Positions 19,263-26,318 of a stretch of 64,000 nt of DNA are shown here, piece after piece. A program made the translations under genes and the position numbers. Positions within the stretch are counted from its first letter, which is position 1. Each line of letters starts with the position of its first letter. The stretch is taken from positions 124,001 through 188,000 of the forward strand of contig DATBRG010000004.1 in NCBI GenBank assembly GCA_036560445.1. Direction: 5' to 3'. The stretch comes from DATBRG01 sp036560445 (GTDB lineage Bacteria > Pseudomonadota > Gammaproteobacteria > Burkholderiales > Methylophilaceae). A model generated the notes under the pieces. The model searched no databases and had not been told where the DNA came from. It worked only from the letters and a program-made list of their open reading frames with translations.

Positions 19263-19895
19263 ATGAGAAATCTACTAGCTGCATTGCTGTTACTGGCTTC
19301 GTGCAACCTCATGGCTGAACCAGTGGCAGGCACGGAATACAGCCCGACCATACAAGCCATCCCTACTGATAACGCATCTAAAATCGAAGTCACCGAATTA
19401 TTCTGGTATGGCTGTCCGCATTGCTACGCGATGGATCCACTGCTCAATGCCTGGGTAAAGAAATTGCCAGCCGATGTCTATTTCAAGCGCGTTCCAGGTA
19501 TCCCCCGCCCTGATTGGGCGCCAATGGCTAAGGCCTTTTACGCCATGGAAGCGCTTGGCCTCACGGAAAAACTGCATAGCCAGCTATTCGATGCCATTCA
19601 CAAGCAGCACGTATTAAGGCCGGACGACGAGAAGGGCACGATTGACTGGATCACCAAGCAAAGCGGGTTGGATAAGAAAAAAGTGGAAGAGGCGTTCAAC
19701 TCTTTCTCCAGCAATACCAAACTCAACCGTGCTGTACAGGTGTTCCGTGCCTCTGGTGCGACTGGCGTACCAAGCCTGATTATCGATGGTAAGTACCTGA
19801 CCTCAAGCACCATGGCAGGCAACAATGAAGCCGCGCTTAAGGTAGCTGATTTTCTGATTGAGAAAGCCCGTCAGGAAAAAGCCGCTAAACACTAA
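19263..19895 (+). CDS. dsbA: Thiol:disulfide interchange protein DsbA
   Basis: Periplasmic oxidase that inserts disulfides into exported proteins. The 210-residue protein has an N-terminal signal, the thioredoxin-fold redox motif CPHC at 51-54 (FWYGCPHCYAMDP), a helical insert, and the cis-proline loop ATGVPSLIIDGKY. The signal region MRNLLAALLLLASC contains a lipobox-like LASC at 11-14, so the protein may be a membrane-anchored lipoprotein rather than soluble. An AAGGAA Shine-Dalgarno precedes the ATG. Other disulfide and thioredoxin genes of the window (dsbD, TlpA-like) lie at 60-62 kb. Confidence 0.93.
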   Translation: MRNLLAALLLLASCNLMAEPVAGTEYSPTIQAIPTDNASKIEVTELFWYGCPHCYAMDPLLNAWVKKLPADVYFKRVPGIPRPDWAPMAKAFYAMEALGLTEKLHSQLFDAIHKQHVLRPDDEKGTIDWITKQSGLDKKKVEEAFNSFSSNTKLNRAVQVFRASGATGVPSLIIDGKYLTSSTMAGNNEAALKVADFLIEKARQEKAAKH

Positions 19896-19905
19896 GCTTT
19901 ATTCA

Positions 19906-20715
19906 ATGACCCCTAGCAAAAATCCCGCTGTCGAGTCGGCCAGACCACAGCGGGTTTTTATTACCGGAGCTTCCAGCGGTATCGGCCAAGCCCTGGCCAA
20001 ACACTACGCTAGCCAAGGCGCACAACTTGGCCTAATAGCCAGACGTAAAGAACTGCTTGAAGAATTGCAAACTGGTTTAGCTACTGATTGCGCGATCTAT
20101 GCACTGGATGTGCGCGATGCACCATCTCTGGGGAAGGCCGCAGAAGATTTTATCCAGCGCTTTGGCGTGCCGGATATCATTATTGCCAACGCTGGTGTCA
20201 GTCGCGGTACGCTCACTGAACTCAAGGAAGATATTGCAGCCTTCAAGGCAGTGCTCGAAATCAACGTATTAGGCATGCTGCACACCTTCCAGCCTTTCAT
20301 TGAGGCCATGCGCAAAACGGGCAGGGGCAGCCTAGTTGGTATTGCCAGTGTGGCTGGCATTCGCGGCTTGCCTGGGGCCGGGGCCTACAGTGCCTCCAAG
20401 GCGGCAGCTATCAGTTACCTGGAAAGCCTGCGTGTGGAGATGGCGGCTCATGGCATTACAGTCACGACTATTGCACCAGGCTACATCCGCACACCGATGA
20501 CGGATGTAAACAGCTACAAGATGCCTTTCCTGATGGATGCTGATGTCGCCGCCAAGAAGTTTGCCAAGGCCATTGCCTGCAAGCGGCGCTTTGTGATCAT
20601 CCCATGGCAGATGGGAGTGGGGGCACGATTGATGCGTTTAGTGCCGCCCGTGCTCTGGGACTGGGCGATGAAGAATGCCCCGCACAAAGCCCGAATGAAT
20701 TGGGATTGGCTCTAG
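19906..20715 (+). CDS. Short-chain dehydrogenase/reductase (SDR family)
   Basis: A 269-residue classical SDR. It shows the cofactor motif VFITGASSGIGQALAKHYA near the N-terminus, NAG (IIIANAGVSRG), the catalytic Ser in GIASVAGIRG and the catalytic pair in YSASKAAAISY. The C-terminus (PHKARMNWDWL) is short and basic. The substrate cannot be told from sequence. The ATG at 19906 lies 10 bp after the dsbA stop, so it is probably transcribed with dsbA; a longer frame overlapping the dsbA end is not needed. Convergent with the sulfatase-fold gene, 3 bp away. Confidence 0.9.
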   Translation: MTPSKNPAVESARPQRVFITGASSGIGQALAKHYASQGAQLGLIARRKELLEELQTGLATDCAIYALDVRDAPSLGKAAEDFIQRFGVPDIIIANAGVSRGTLTELKEDIAAFKAVLEINVLGMLHTFQPFIEAMRKTGRGSLVGIASVAGIRGLPGAGAYSASKAAAISYLESLRVEMAAHGITVTTIAPGYIRTPMTDVNSYKMPFLMDADVAAKKFAKAIACKRRFVIIPWQMGVGARLMRLVPPVLWDWAMKNAPHKARMNWDWL

Positions 20716-20718
20716 GCT

Positions 20719-22260
20719 TTACTGCTTGTTTTCCCCGGTTGGTTTTGCCCAGAGATCCAGATACTCATCCGACTTGTTCAGTAAATCCGACGACATATCC
20801 TCGTACTCATTAGGCGATGGCAGCGCGCCATCCTTAGATATAGCCGAATAGCCCAGCCCCAGCCGCCCGCCTTCAGCCTGGATGCCAATAAATTCAAGTA
20901 TGGTCGGGAACATATCAAAATGCACAATGGTTTCACGGTTCTTGGCAAAGCGTTTTGCCGAGATCAGTTCATTGAACACATGCCGCTCCGGTACTTTTTT
21001 CAACGTGTCGTAAACAGGGTTCTCCATCGCCAGGTGGTCGCCCAGAATGACGATATTGGTGTCTTTCAGGTAGCCGTTCTTCCTGATGAATCGCACAAAC
21101 TCTGCTACCTGGTTTGAGGTACATTCAACAATGCCATTGAAGTCTTTCACACCGTGCTGCTTGCACAAATTCGAATAATGCCCATCCGGGCCATGCGTAT
21201 CGATGGTCGTAAAAGTCAGGTTGAAAGGTTGCCCAGATTCATGCAACTGCTTCAATTTAGCTTTAACCTTCACCAGCAGGTCATCGTCATAAAGCCCCCA
21301 GTAATTCATTTGCTGGTCAGTCAGATCGCCTTTAAGCTCTTCACGACCATAGACCTCGTCATACTGATGGTCCTGGAAAAACTTGCCTTTGCCTGAGAAA
21401 GGTAAGGCATCACCACCCATGTACACGTTGTGGTAACCGAGCTTATGCAGGATATCGCTCATACAGGTGGCATTAGGCAGAAACGACTTGATGTTCTCCC
21501 CCTGGTCATTGCCATCAAACATGGTGACGCTCTTCAGTGGAATGCCGCATTGCGTAGCAGTGATGCCGGCAATCGTCCAGCCCGTGCCCGGAGCTTGGCG
21601 ATAGGTCTTGAAGCTGATACCCCCCAAATTATCCAGACTAGCTATCAGATTTTTGCCAAACAACTTGGGGTCACGGTAGCTATCCTCCATGCTTTCAACA
21701 TAGATCAGCACCAGGTTCTTTGGATGATTAGCATCCAGCTTAACTTTGGCCGGGTAAACATAGTTCTGCGCAAAGTAATCTTTGCCGAATTGGTTATGGA
21801 TATAGGCTGTGACCGAAAACTCAATACTGAAATAAATGATGGAACACAACAGCAGGTAAAGCGGTGCCCGGTGGCCTATGCTCCAATCCAGCACGTTGAA
21901 TACCCTGCCCATCCATAAGTTGATGGGGGAATCATTCACGCCAAGCGCCTGACCCAGCGCGTATCTACGTGCACGCCGCAAAAACTTTTCCAGTAATACG
22001 GCAAGGACTGCCAACAGCACAGGCAATAGCAAACTGTATTTAACAAAGCTTTTAACGATGCCGGTATCGGTATCTACCAGGCCCTCGGCACCAAATTGCA
22101 GATGGTAGAGTATCTGTTCCAGCGAGGGCTCACCAAAATTGTCATTAATCCAGTACACCAGGCACAGAACAAAAAAGCCCATTAAATAGGTCGTGAACCG
22201 CGTCACCCGTGAGACAGTGAGCCTGTGCTTTTGATGGAGTTGGCGAAAACGATGAATCAT
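20719..22260 (-). CDS. OpgB/LtaS-type phosphoglycerol transferase (sulfatase fold), membrane
   Basis: A 513-residue protein with several N-terminal membrane segments (about 25-45, 70-90 and 130-155) followed by a periplasmic alkaline-phosphatase/sulfatase-fold domain. The domain shows NLVLIYVESMEDSY (metal site), the nucleophile threonine region GTGWTIAGITATQCGIPL, FTTIDTHGPDGHY and VILGDHLAMENP. The 'GWTIAG...QCGIP' block is characteristic of the MdoB/OpgB phosphoglycerol transferases that decorate periplasmic glucans, but LTA-synthase-like and phosphoethanolamine transferases share the fold, so the exact acceptor is not certain. It stands alone on the minus strand between the SDR gene and the ettA terminator. 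Confidence 0.8.
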   Translation of the reverse strand: MIHRFRQLHQKHRLTVSRVTRFTTYLMGFFVLCLVYWINDNFGEPSLEQILYHLQFGAEGLVDTDTGIVKSFVKYSLLLPVLLAVLAVLLEKFLRRARRYALGQALGVNDSPINLWMGRVFNVLDWSIGHRAPLYLLLCSIIYFSIEFSVTAYIHNQFGKDYFAQNYVYPAKVKLDANHPKNLVLIYVESMEDSYRDPKLFGKNLIASLDNLGGISFKTYRQAPGTGWTIAGITATQCGIPLKSVTMFDGNDQGENIKSFLPNATCMSDILHKLGYHNVYMGGDALPFSGKGKFFQDHQYDEVYGREELKGDLTDQQMNYWGLYDDDLLVKVKAKLKQLHESGQPFNLTFTTIDTHGPDGHYSNLCKQHGVKDFNGIVECTSNQVAEFVRFIRKNGYLKDTNIVILGDHLAMENPVYDTLKKVPERHVFNELISAKRFAKNRETIVHFDMFPTILEFIGIQAEGGRLGLGYSAISKDGALPSPNEYEDMSSDLLNKSDEYLDLWAKPTGENKQ

Positions 22261-22315
22261 CAGGAAATATCAGCAATTCATAGAAAAATAATCAGTGCAT
22301 TGTACCGCTATAAGC

Positions 22316-22340
22316 AAAAACCAGCCCATATTAGGGCTGG
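22316..22340 (-). terminator. Rho-independent terminator downstream of ettA
   Basis: On the minus strand CCAGCCC, loop of 6, GGGCTGG, then TTTTT (22320-22316). It lies directly after the duplicated ettA tail, not after the true ettA stop, suggesting that it was the original ettA terminator. Confidence 0.88.
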
Positions 22341-22361
22341 CTCAATTGCTCAGTGAAAGAT

Positions 22362-22408
22362 TTAGCGGGTAATCGGTTTGTATCTGATACGTTTCGGTTT
22401 TGCGCCTT
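22362..22408 (-). pseudogene. Duplicated 3' end of ettA (remnant)
   Basis: Bases 22366-22408 repeat exactly (43 bp) the ettA 3' end at 22514-22556. In the ettA frame the copy reads GAKPKRIRYKPITR and ends with TAA at 22364-22362. Homology continues a little further upstream with changes: the copy encodes FGDKGAKPK where the gene has LGEEGAKPK. The copy is 105 bp from the true end and is followed by the ettA terminator. It looks like the tail of an older ettA allele left behind after recombination or a partial duplication. Confidence 0.85.
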
Positions 22409-22411
22409 TGT

Positions 22412-22469
22412 CACCGAACTTGACACAAAATCTTTGTGGCTTAGTTCGGTGGGCATACTCGCACGAGTA
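22412..22469. repeat. Nested palindromes between the two ettA tails
   Basis: CACCGAACT (22412-22420) pairs with AGTTCGGTG (22443-22451), and inside it CACAAA (22424-22429) pairs with TTTGTG (22433-22438). A third palindrome, TACTCG-CA-CGAGTA, follows at 22456-22469. The stretch has no gene. It could be a small mobile or structured repeat that brought the tail duplication about; no related copy was seen in the window. Confidence 0.6.
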
Positions 22470-22509
22470 CAGAAGGCGGGGAGACCATTTTGATTAACTC
22501 CAGCCCAGA

Positions 22510-24174
22510 TCAACGGGTAATCGGTTTGTATCTGATACGTTTCGGTTTTGCGCCTTCCTCACCCAACCGTTTCTTCTTGTCAGCTTCATATTCCTGGTAG
22601 TTGCCGTTAAAGAAGGTCCATTGTGAATCGCCTTCTGCGGCCAGGATATGCGTGGCAATACGGTCAAGGAACCAGCGATCATGAGAAATCACCATCACGC
22701 TACCGGCGAACTCAAGCAATGCATCTTCCAATGCACGCAGTGTTTCTACATCCAGATCATTTGAAGGTTCATCCAGTAGCAGTACATTGCCACCTGAGAT
22801 AAGTGTTTTGGCCAAATGCAGCCGCCCACGCTCACCACCAGAAAGCTGGCCGACAATCTTCTGCTGGTCACCACCTTTGAAGTTGAAACGGCCGATATAG
22901 GCACGTGATGGCGTCTCATAGCGACCCACAGTGAGGATATCGGAACCACCCGATATCTCATCAAATACAGTTTTGCTATCGCTCAACGCATCGCGGCTCT
23001 GGTCTACATAAGCCAGTTTGACGGTCTGCCCGATACTCACCTCGCCGGAATCCGGTTTTTCCTGGCCGGTAATCATCTTGAACAGTGTAGATTTACCAGC
23101 GCCATTAGGGCCAATAATGCCAACAATCGCACCGGGTGGAATGCTAAAGCTCAGGTTATCCATCAGCAGGCGATCCTTAAAAGCCTTACTAACATTCTTG
23201 AATTCAATGACTTCGTTGCCCAGGCGCTCACCAGCGGGGATAAAAATTTCCTGTGTTTCATTGCGCTTCTGGTATTCAGCGCTCGCCAGCTCTTCGTAAC
23301 GTGCAATACGCGCCTTGCTCTTGGCCTGGCGCGCCTTGGGGTTCTGCCGTACCCATTCCAGCTCGGTGTGCAGTGCCTTGCGGCGGGCTGACTCCTGTGA
23401 CTCTTCCTGCTTCAGGCGGTCTTCTTTCTGCTCCAGCCAGCTTGAGTAGTTGCCTTTCCACGGGATGCCATGGCCGCGATCCAACTCCAATATCCATTCC
23501 GCAGCATTATCAAGGAAATATCTATCGTGGGTTACGGCCACCACCGTGCCGGGGAAGCGTACCAGGAATTGCTCGAGCCATTCCACCGATTCTGCATCCA
23601 GATGGTTGGTCGGCTCATCCAGCAACAACATGTCTGGCTTGGAGAGCAACAGCTTGCATAGTGCTACACGGCGCTTCTCGCCGCCGGAAAGCGGGCCTAT
23701 CTTCGCATCCCAAGGCGGCAGGCGCAGTGCGTCAGCAGCAATCTCCAACTGGTGCTCTACATCCGAACCACTGGCGGCGATGATGTTCTCATACTTGGCC
23801 TGTTCCTCAGCCAGCTTATCAAAATCAGCATCAGGCTCGGCATAGGCAGCGTAAATCTCTTCAAGCTTATTTTTCGCCTCCATTACAGCACCCATGCCGG
23901 ACTCCACTTCCTCACGTACCGTCTTTTCCGGGTCCAGCTGCGGTTCTTGTGGCAGGTAGCCAATGGAGAGATTAGGCTGCCACTGCACCTCGCCCTCAAA
24001 CTCCTTATCCGCGCCTGCCATGATGCGCAGCACGGTAGATTTACCAGAGCCATTAAGACCTAGCAGGCCAATCTTGGCGCCAGGGAAAAAGGAAAGGGAA
24101 ATATCCTTGATGATCTGTCGTTTGGGCGGTACGATTTTGCTCACGCGGAGCATAGACATTACATATTGGGCCAT
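22510..24174 (-). CDS. ettA: Energy-dependent translational throttle protein, ABC-F
   Basis: Ribosome-binding ABC-F ATPase that gates the first peptide bonds according to energy charge. The 554-residue protein has two ATPase domains, with Walker A GLNGSGKST (39-47) and GPNGAGKST (about 355), signatures LSGGEKRR and LSGGERGR, and Walker B MLLLDEPTNHLD and VLLLDEPSNDLD. The arm and linker helices lie between them (KEDRLKQEESQESARRKALHTELEW). The C-terminus GAKPKRIRYKPITR is typical. It has no membrane segment, so it is not a transporter. The 3' end is duplicated downstream. Divergent from the GGDEF gene. Confidence 0.96.
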   Translation of the reverse strand: MAQYVMSMLRVSKIVPPKRQIIKDISLSFFPGAKIGLLGLNGSGKSTVLRIMAGADKEFEGEVQWQPNLSIGYLPQEPQLDPEKTVREEVESGMGAVMEAKNKLEEIYAAYAEPDADFDKLAEEQAKYENIIAASGSDVEHQLEIAADALRLPPWDAKIGPLSGGEKRRVALCKLLLSKPDMLLLDEPTNHLDAESVEWLEQFLVRFPGTVVAVTHDRYFLDNAAEWILELDRGHGIPWKGNYSSWLEQKEDRLKQEESQESARRKALHTELEWVRQNPKARQAKSKARIARYEELASAEYQKRNETQEIFIPAGERLGNEVIEFKNVSKAFKDRLLMDNLSFSIPPGAIVGIIGPNGAGKSTLFKMITGQEKPDSGEVSIGQTVKLAYVDQSRDALSDSKTVFDEISGGSDILTVGRYETPSRAYIGRFNFKGGDQQKIVGQLSGGERGRLHLAKTLISGGNVLLLDEPSNDLDVETLRALEDALLEFAGSVMVISHDRWFLDRIATHILAAEGDSQWTFFNGNYQEYEADKKKRLGEEGAKPKRIRYKPITR

Positions 24175-24198
24175 GATGCGAATTCGTTGATGTGTGAA

Positions 24199-24237
24199 GC
24201 CTGCAAGCTTACTGGAATGTGGGCATTTTTGGTATTA
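24199..24237 (+). repeat. Direct repeat A, upstream of the GGDEF gene
   Basis: This 39-bp stretch matches 25003-25041 at 32 of 39 positions. The shared core is TTACTGGAATG, then GGC and TTTTTGGTAT. Copy A lies in the gap between ettA and the GGDEF gene, copy B before the small lipoprotein gene, in the same orientation. It may be a shared regulatory element or the trace of an insertion event. Confidence 0.7.
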
Positions 24238-24353
24238 GCCAAATCAAGATGAGCGTGATTAATACCTCGGCAAAACTTAATCAAGGTATAGGTTTTGCCT
24301 TCGCTAAACCAATAGTTGTATTATCGAAATATTGCCTGAAAGTTATTGATACG

Positions 24354-24962
24354 ATGGATATAAATCTGTTGCAGCAAGCCTTAAGTATTTCAAAAAATAC
24401 CCAATCTGAATATGAACCCGTGCAGGGTCTAGCAGCAATTGATGCCTTGACACGAGTTTATAACCGTCAATTTTTTGAGTCTCTGCTGCATAGCAACTGG
24501 CAAACCGCCATAACAGATAAAACAAAACTGGCTTTTTTTCTCATTGATATTGATGAGTTCAGAAAATTTAATCAAGCATGTGACCTGCAATCTGCAAACT
24601 ACGCGTTACTGAAAATAGCTAAAACCCTCAAGCTGCTTTTTCGACGAAGCTCGGATTTTATCTGCCGATATGATGGCGACCAGTTTGCTATTCTTGCGAC
24701 GCGTATGGATGAGGCACAGGCCGCGAATTACGCACACGCTATAAGCGACAGAGTACGTAAATTAAAAATTCAGAATTCAGCATCCAGTCTGGGTTACCTC
24801 ACTATCAGCATAGGCTATGTTTTGCACCAGCCGCAGATTAATGAAGTGCAACTGACGCTGGTAGATCAAGCCAAGCAAAGACTGCAACATGCAAAAGAAC
24901 GGGGCCGTAACTGCTCAGTTGGTAATGAAGTAGAACGCTTAGAACTATGTTTTAGTCCTTGA
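24354..24962 (+). CDS. GGDEF-domain protein with degenerate active site
   Basis: A 202-residue protein (from the ATG at 24354) with a C-terminal GGDEF domain: DALTRVYNRQFFESLL, AFFLIDIDEFRKFNQACD, SDFICRYDGDQFAILATR and LTISIGYV. The active-site signature, normally GGDEF, reads DGDQF, changing the first Gly and the Glu, so cyclase activity is doubtful; it may bind GTP or c-di-GMP as a sensor. No separate sensory domain or membrane segment is seen. The frame is open further upstream, with a GTG at 24219 inside the direct repeat and an ATG at 24249; ribosome-binding evidence does not decide. The gene is AT-rich relative to its neighbours. Confidence 0.75.
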   Translation: MDINLLQQALSISKNTQSEYEPVQGLAAIDALTRVYNRQFFESLLHSNWQTAITDKTKLAFFLIDIDEFRKFNQACDLQSANYALLKIAKTLKLLFRRSSDFICRYDGDQFAILATRMDEAQAANYAHAISDRVRKLKIQNSASSLGYLTISIGYVLHQPQINEVQLTLVDQAKQRLQHAKERGRNCSVGNEVERLELCFSP

Positions 24963-25002
24963 TAATTGGCAAGTAATTAATATAGCCAATTAATCTGTAT
25001 AC

Positions 25003-25041
25003 GCCTGCGGCCTTACTGGAATGCCGGCCTTTTTGGTATCA
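25003..25041 (+). repeat. Direct repeat B, upstream of the lipoprotein gene
   Basis: The second copy of the 39-bp repeat described at 24199-24237 (32 of 39 identical). Its centre has GGCC arms around TTACTGGAATGCC, then a T-run. It lies 136 bp before the lipoprotein start; the rest of the gap 24963-25177 holds no gene. Confidence 0.7.
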
Positions 25042-25177
25042 TCCTTGCTTGATCTATTGTCGATCATCAGAAGAATTGAACTCCTGTAAGTCTAGTCAAT
25101 GAATTCCACATGATTACGTTTTGCAGAACATATTAATTCCCCCGTTTATACAAATAGTTACTTGTGAAGGAAATGCT

Positions 25178-25429
25178 ATGAAATCTACCCTGCAGTCGTT
25201 ATTGGCAGTATTGTTTGCCGCTGCAATTTTGAGCGCGTGCTCTAAAAATGAAGAAGCCGCGCCACCACCTGATGCAGCAACAACAGCTGCGCCTATGCCA
25301 GCACCAGCGCCTGAACCTGTGAAACAGGAGCCGGGTGGTTGGGTGCCTCCACCAGCAGATGCGGTACCACCTACCCCCGCAGCAGAGGCTGCGCCAGCAC
25401 CAGAAGCAGCACCTGCAAAAGCAGAATAA
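25178..25429 (+). CDS. Small Pro/Ala-rich lipoprotein
   Basis: An 83-residue protein with a signal peptide and lipobox ILSAC (Cys at about 21): MKSTLQSLLAVLFAAAILSAC. The mature part is low-complexity, rich in Ala, Pro and Glu (SKNEEAAPPPDAATTAAPMPAP onward), and carries no domain. It is probably a lipid-anchored periplasmic spacer or filler protein of unknown role. The ATG at 25178 has a clear GAAGGA Shine-Dalgarno; the open frame upstream of it is not needed. A terminator follows 24 bp after the stop, so it is a single-gene unit. Confidence 0.8.
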   Translation: MKSTLQSLLAVLFAAAILSACSKNEEAAPPPDAATTAAPMPAPAPEPVKQEPGGWVPPPADAVPPTPAAEAAPAPEAAPAKAE

Positions 25430-25453
25430 TTCTAGCTTCTGGTTTGCATAAAA

Positions 25454-25478
25454 GGGCCCGCTGTGTCGGGCTCTTTTT
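25454..25478 (+). terminator. Rho-independent terminator of the lipoprotein gene
   Basis: GGGCCCG (25454-25460), loop CTGTGT, CGGGCTC (25467-25473, one G-U pair), then TTTTT. Confidence 0.9.
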
Positions 25479-25573
25479 ATTCCGGATGATTGTTTTTTGC
25501 TGAATGGCGGGGAATTATTAGGTTCAATGGCCATCCTACCTTGCAGTTCAGCCAACAACAGAAAGAACATCTC

Positions 25574-26314
25574 TTGAAAACTATCCACCAAAGCTTGTTA
25601 GCAATGTTGTTAATGGCATCCAGCCTCTCGCTCAGGGCAGAAACCCTAGCCGAAGCCAAGGCTGCAGTAGATGCCCATGATTTCAAAACCGCCGCTACTA
25701 TTTACCAGAACCTCGCCGCCCTGGGCGATGCCAAAGCACAATACAACCTTGGGCTGATGTATTCCCGCGGCGATGGTGTTAAGCAGAACTTTAATGAGGC
25801 ACTAAAGTGGTATCGCCTTTCAGCCGAGCAAGGTTTTGTTGAAGCGCAATACAACCTTGGCCTGATATTGCTCAGGAGCGAATGGGTAACACCGGATTAT
25901 GAGGAATCCATCAAGTGGTATACCAAGGCTGCTGAACAAGGCCACGTGAAGTCACAAGTCGACTTGGGTGTGGCCTATTTACGGGGCGAGATTGTCCAAT
26001 ACGATGCCGAAGCCGCCCAAAAATGGTTCATTAAGGCATCAGAGCAGGGCAATCAGGAAGCGCAATTCGATTTATCCAGCATGTATTTGCAAATTGAAGG
26101 GCCGGAACACAACATGGTACTGGGCTACATGTGGCTGCTGATTTCCGCTGACTATGCCAGTAAAGAGCCCAGCGGCAAAAAAGCCAAGATGATCCGTTTT
26201 ATCGAGAGTAAAATGTCGCCCGAACAAATCGCCGAAGGCAAGCAGCTGGCCGATGCCTGTCTCGCTAAGCAACTGAAAGATTGTCCTGCAGGTACTTTTA
26301 AAAAATCGAGCTAG
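25574..26314 (+). CDS. Sel1-repeat (TPR-like) secreted protein
   Basis: A 246-residue protein with an N-terminal signal peptide (MKTIHQSLLAMLLMASSLSLRA, cut before ETLAEA) and about four Sel1 repeats. Examples are GDAKAQYNLGLMYSRGDGVKQNFNEALKWYRLSAEQGFVEAQYNLGLI and further copies through about residue 190. Sel1 repeats form helical solenoids that mediate protein contacts, so a periplasmic scaffolding role is likely; the partner is unknown. The start is taken as TTG 25574, with GAAAGA upstream and a proper signal peptide; the frame is open from a TTG at 25490 but that would bury the signal. Convergent with glmS, 4 bp between stops. Confidence 0.82.
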   Translation: MKTIHQSLLAMLLMASSLSLRAETLAEAKAAVDAHDFKTAATIYQNLAALGDAKAQYNLGLMYSRGDGVKQNFNEALKWYRLSAEQGFVEAQYNLGLILLRSEWVTPDYEESIKWYTKAAEQGHVKSQVDLGVAYLRGEIVQYDAEAAQKWFIKASEQGNQEAQFDLSSMYLQIEGPEHNMVLGYMWLLISADYASKEPSGKKAKMIRFIESKMSPEQIAEGKQLADACLAKQLKDCPAGTFKKSS

Positions 26315-26318
26315 ACAA

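Noticed and set aside
22331..22682. Two small minus-strand open frames in and beside the ettA tail duplication
   Set aside because: They are other-frame readings of the duplicated ettA end and palindromic DNA, with low-complexity products.
24199..24237. Sigma54-type promoter in the 39-bp repeat
   Set aside because: The -24/-12 GG and GC elements are not at the required spacing in either copy.
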